From Bacteroidota bacterium (lineage in GTDB: Bacteria; Bacteroidota; Bacteroidia; JACCXN01): 8,039 nt of DNA. The notes under the pieces were generated by a model that did no database searches, was not told the DNA's origin, and saw only the letters and a program-made list of their open reading frames with translations. The position numbers were made by a program, and so were the translations under genes. Location: NCBI GenBank assembly GCA_947462515.1, contig CANHPJ010000058.1:1-8039 (forward strand). Direction: 5' to 3'. Each line of letters opens with the position of its first letter. The stretch's first letter is position 1. Of the stretch, positions 5,670-8,039 are shown in pieces.

Positions 5670-8039
5670 ATGAAATACCTTTACCTCTTATTATGCTGTG
5701 CCTTTTTTATGTCTGCAAAGGCAACAATGACAAATTATGATGTTAAATTCTACAAACTTGACCTGATTGTCAACTCGGATTCTAATTATATAAATGGAAC
5801 TGTTACCATTGATGCAAAAGCAATAGCAGCAATGAATGGATTCGAAATAGAACTCGACAACAATATGACTGTCAGCAGTGTTAGACTAAATTCAGCATCG
5901 ATAAATTTTTCTCACACAAACAACCTGATTTCAATAGCTTTAAACATCCCTAAGGATGTTCTTTTCAGCATAGAAATAGATTATAAAGGAAAACCTCAGA
6001 CCCAAAATCCATCTTTCGCCGGTTGTATAAATGGTAAAGGAGAAAATATAAAAAGTACATATACTGTTTCTGAACCAGATTTCTCTAAATCATGGTGGCC
6101 ATGCAAACAGGTACTGAACGATAAAGCAGACTCAGTTTATGTGTTTTTAACCTGTCCCTCAACAGACAGTACAATATCGAATGGAAAAAAAACAGCCACA
6201 TATGATCTCGGAAACGGAAAAAAAAGACACGAATGGAAACACCTTCATTCCATAAATTATTACAATATAAGTTTTGCGGTAGGAACTTATAAATATGAAA
6301 AAATCTTGTTTGCTCATCCAATAGGCAGAAGTGACTCAGTGAAAATCCAGATTTTACTCCCCTCAGAAAACTATTACCTAAACAACAAAACGGCTATAGA
6401 CCAAACTGATGACTTATTGGAGTATTTTTCAGAAAAATTTGGTGAATATCCATATGCAGACGAGAAATACGGTATGGTCTATGTTCCGGGTAAATTCGGA
6501 GGATTGGAAAACCAGACAGTTTCTGTAATGTGTAATTTTAATTATGAGCTGATTGCTCATGAACTAATTCATCAATGGTTTGGAAACTGCGTAAGTGGAA
6601 ATTCCTGGCAAGATATTTTTGTTCATGAAGGCTTTGGAAGATATGGAGAATACCTAGGACTTGAGAAAAATCCAACTATGGGATCCAAAATTGATTGGCT
6701 TACAAACACCTTTGGAAAGGCTATGGAACTTCCATATGCAGACAAAAAAAACAGTATTTTCATTCCTCCTCAAGATGTAGAATTCTGGAGAATATTCAAC
6801 AATCAACTCTCCTACGATAAAGGAGCCGCATTGCTTCATATGATTCGCTATGAAGTGGGTGACCAGCTATTTTTTGAAACATTGAAAGATTATATTAAAA
6901 CCTATAAAGGTTCAAATGCTTCAGGAAAGGATTTTAAAAATTCCCTGGAAAAAATCTCAGGAACAAATTTTAATTCTTTTTTTACTGCTTGGCACGACGG
7001 TGAGGGAATACCATCTTTCACCCTTAAATATTTTCAGCTAAATGATAGTCTTAATATATTGTTAGAGCAAAATACAAATAGTTCTACTGCATTGTTCAAA
7101 ATGCATATACCCATTAGAATTAATTATTCTGGAGGCTATTCGGATATTAAACTTTATCAATCCTCAACAAAACAGTATTATAAAATCCCACAAAAAAATG
7201 TAATACAATCAATTACAATTGACCCGGATAACTGGATTTTAAATGGTTTCTCATCTGCTTCTTCTTCAACATTTAGTGCACCGAATTTTTTAAATCTCCC
7301 TAATGAAATAACAATATGCAAAGGAAAAACATTTGACCCGCAAACACCATCTTTTTCTTCCTATAAATGGTATATAAATGACACCCTCCTGTTTTCGGAC
7401 CGGGCAGTTATATTTACAAAAAATGGAAAATATATCCTTGAAACCACTGATGCAAGTAATATACTTCAAAGAGATACCATAAATGTGATTATAGCTGACG
7501 TACCATCAATTATAAATCTCACTAGCGAAGCGTGCGGAAACTATTCCTGGAGAGGAAAAAATTATTTAAGCTCAGGTACATATTATGATACTATTCAAAA
7601 CTCCAAAGCATGTGATTCTATATTTATTTTAAAGTTAACAATAACTCAACCGATTATAGTCAATAAAACCGAATCTGCTTGCTCAAAATATTTATGGAGA
7701 GACAAAAACTACACAAAATCAGGAACATATAGTGACACATTAAAAAACACAAATGCCTGTGATTCTATTTTTATATTAGATCTATCAATTTCTGACCCCA
7801 TTTTTACCACTGAGAACACCATAATTTGTGGCAACTATTTATGGAGAAAGAAAAACCTGAATACAAGCGGAGAATATTCAGACACACTTAAAAACTTAAA
7901 TGGATGTGATTCTATTTTTATTTTAAAGTTAACTATTAGTCAACCAATTATAGTTAACAAAGCCGAATCAGCTTGCTCAAAATATTTATGGAGAGGCAAA
8001 AACTACACGAAATCAGGAACATATAGCGACACACTAAAA
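5670..8039 (+). CDS. Secreted M1-family metallopeptidase with Ig-like domain and Cys-pair repeats (3' partial)
   Basis: Predicted zinc aminopeptidase acting outside the cytoplasm; 790 codons are visible and the frame is still open at the right edge. Residues 1-18 are a signal peptide ending Ala-Lys-Ala. An M1 N-terminal beta domain follows (about 20-205, with SKSWWPCKQ). The catalytic domain has the substrate-amine motif GGLEN (277-281, Glu280) in place of GAMEN, HELIHQWFGN (His297, Glu298, His301), the third zinc ligand Glu320 in HEGF exactly 18 residues after His301, and the catalytic Tyr382 in YDKG. All key residues are intact. A beta-rich segment runs to WILN (522-525), then a Ser-rich linker, an Ig/PKD-like domain (about 545-608, ITICKGK...YKWYIN...GKYILE) and 49-residue repeats from residue 612. 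ATG 5670 directly precedes the signal peptide. A large C-terminal helical domain as in E. coli PepN is not seen. A type IX secretion C-terminal domain may lie beyond the window; this cannot be seen. Confidence 0.9.
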   Translation, partial: MKYLYLLLCCAFFMSAKATMTNYDVKFYKLDLIVNSDSNYINGTVTIDAKAIAAMNGFEIELDNNMTVSSVRLNSASINFSHTNNLISIALNIPKDVLFSIEIDYKGKPQTQNPSFAGCINGKGENIKSTYTVSEPDFSKSWWPCKQVLNDKADSVYVFLTCPSTDSTISNGKKTATYDLGNGKKRHEWKHLHSINYYNISFAVGTYKYEKILFAHPIGRSDSVKIQILLPSENYYLNNKTAIDQTDDLLEYFSEKFGEYPYADEKYGMVYVPGKFGGLENQTVSVMCNFNYELIAHELIHQWFGNCVSGNSWQDIFVHEGFGRYGEYLGLEKNPTMGSKIDWLTNTFGKAMELPYADKKNSIFIPPQDVEFWRIFNNQLSYDKGAALLHMIRYEVGDQLFFETLKDYIKTYKGSNASGKDFKNSLEKISGTNFNSFFTAWHDGEGIPSFTLKYFQLNDSLNILLEQNTNSSTALFKMHIPIRINYSGGYSDIKLYQSSTKQYYKIPQKNVIQSITIDPDNWILNGFSSASSSTFSAPNFLNLPNEITICKGKTFDPQTPSFSSYKWYINDTLLFSDRAVIFTKNGKYILETTDASNILQRDTINVIIADVPSIINLTSEACGNYSWRGKNYLSSGTYYDTIQNSKACDSIFILKLTITQPIIVNKTESACSKYLWRDKNYTKSGTYSDTLKNTNACDSIFILDLSISDPIFTTENTIICGNYLWRKKNLNTSGEYSDTLKNLNGCDSIFILKLTISQPIIVNKAESACSKYLWRGKNYTKSGTYSDTLK
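7503..8039 (+). repeat. Tandem 147-bp (49-residue) Cys-pair repeats, 3.65 units visible
   Basis: Units start at 7503, 7650, 7797 and 7944; the last is cut at 32 residues by the window edge. Spacing is exactly 147 bp, without gaps. Each unit begins with Pro and has Cys at position 11, Tyr14, Trp16-Arg17, Lys19-Asn20, Ser24-Gly25, Tyr27, Asp29-Thr30, and (in the three complete units) CDSIFIL at 37-43, followed by a Leu-x-Ile strand. The paired cysteines (11 and 37) suggest one disulfide per repeat in an extracytoplasmic beta module. Similar C...Y-x-W...SG-x-Y...CDS repeats are known to me from large secreted Bacteroidota proteins; I cannot give a family accession from memory. Confidence 0.92.

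Noticed and set aside
6085..6839. Two - strand reading frames (6085-6321 and 6654-6839)
   Set aside because: Both lie antisense within the M1 peptidase gene, whose conserved motifs fix the real frame; they have no homology that I recognise.
7503..8039. CRISPR-like or mobile-element interpretation of the regular repeats
   Set aside because: The 147-bp units are in frame, coding and without unique spacers; they are protein repeats of the peptidase.

Overview
The window looks like a piece of a Bacteroidota chromosome. The DNA is AT-rich throughout. The start codons lack clear Shine-Dalgarno sequences and sit in A/T-rich leaders. The last gene encodes a secreted protein with Ig-like and Cys-containing repeat modules of a kind common in exported Bacteroidota proteins. 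All five genes lie on the + strand. The lineage is inferred from style and protein family, not from a marker gene.

Region 1 (1-5506) is a fatty-acid beta-oxidation operon in the order of Bacillus subtilis fadN-fadA-fadE. It holds the C-terminal 569 residues of a 3-hydroxyacyl-CoA dehydrogenase/enoyl-CoA hydratase fusion (fadN-like, cut by the left edge), a thiolase (fadA) and a long acyl-CoA dehydrogenase (fadE). Together these cover all four steps of the cycle: FadE oxidises acyl-CoA, FadN hydrates the enoyl-CoA and oxidises the 3-hydroxyacyl-CoA, and FadA cleaves the 3-ketoacyl-CoA. Between fadN and fadA, with gaps of only 13 and 17 bp, sits an extra gene for a probably exported MORN-like repeat protein with an Ala/Pro/Lys-rich tail. 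It has no obvious place in the pathway.

Region 2 (5507-5669) is a 163-bp intergenic stretch. It holds a strong, near-symmetrical hairpin terminator just after fadE, followed by the AT-rich leader of the next gene.

Region 3 (5670-8039) is an open reading frame of 790 codons that runs off the right edge. It encodes a signal peptide, an M1-family (gluzincin) aminopeptidase module with an intact zinc site, an Ig-like domain, and at least three and a half 49-residue repeats, each with a conserved Cys pair. The repeats show a higher-order 294-bp periodicity, which suggests recent duplication of a two-repeat block.

No RNA genes, CRISPR arrays, insertion sequences or phage genes were seen. The beta-oxidation genes are ordinary. 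The points worth a second look are the MORN gene inside the fad operon and the architecture and repeat evolution of the peptidase.
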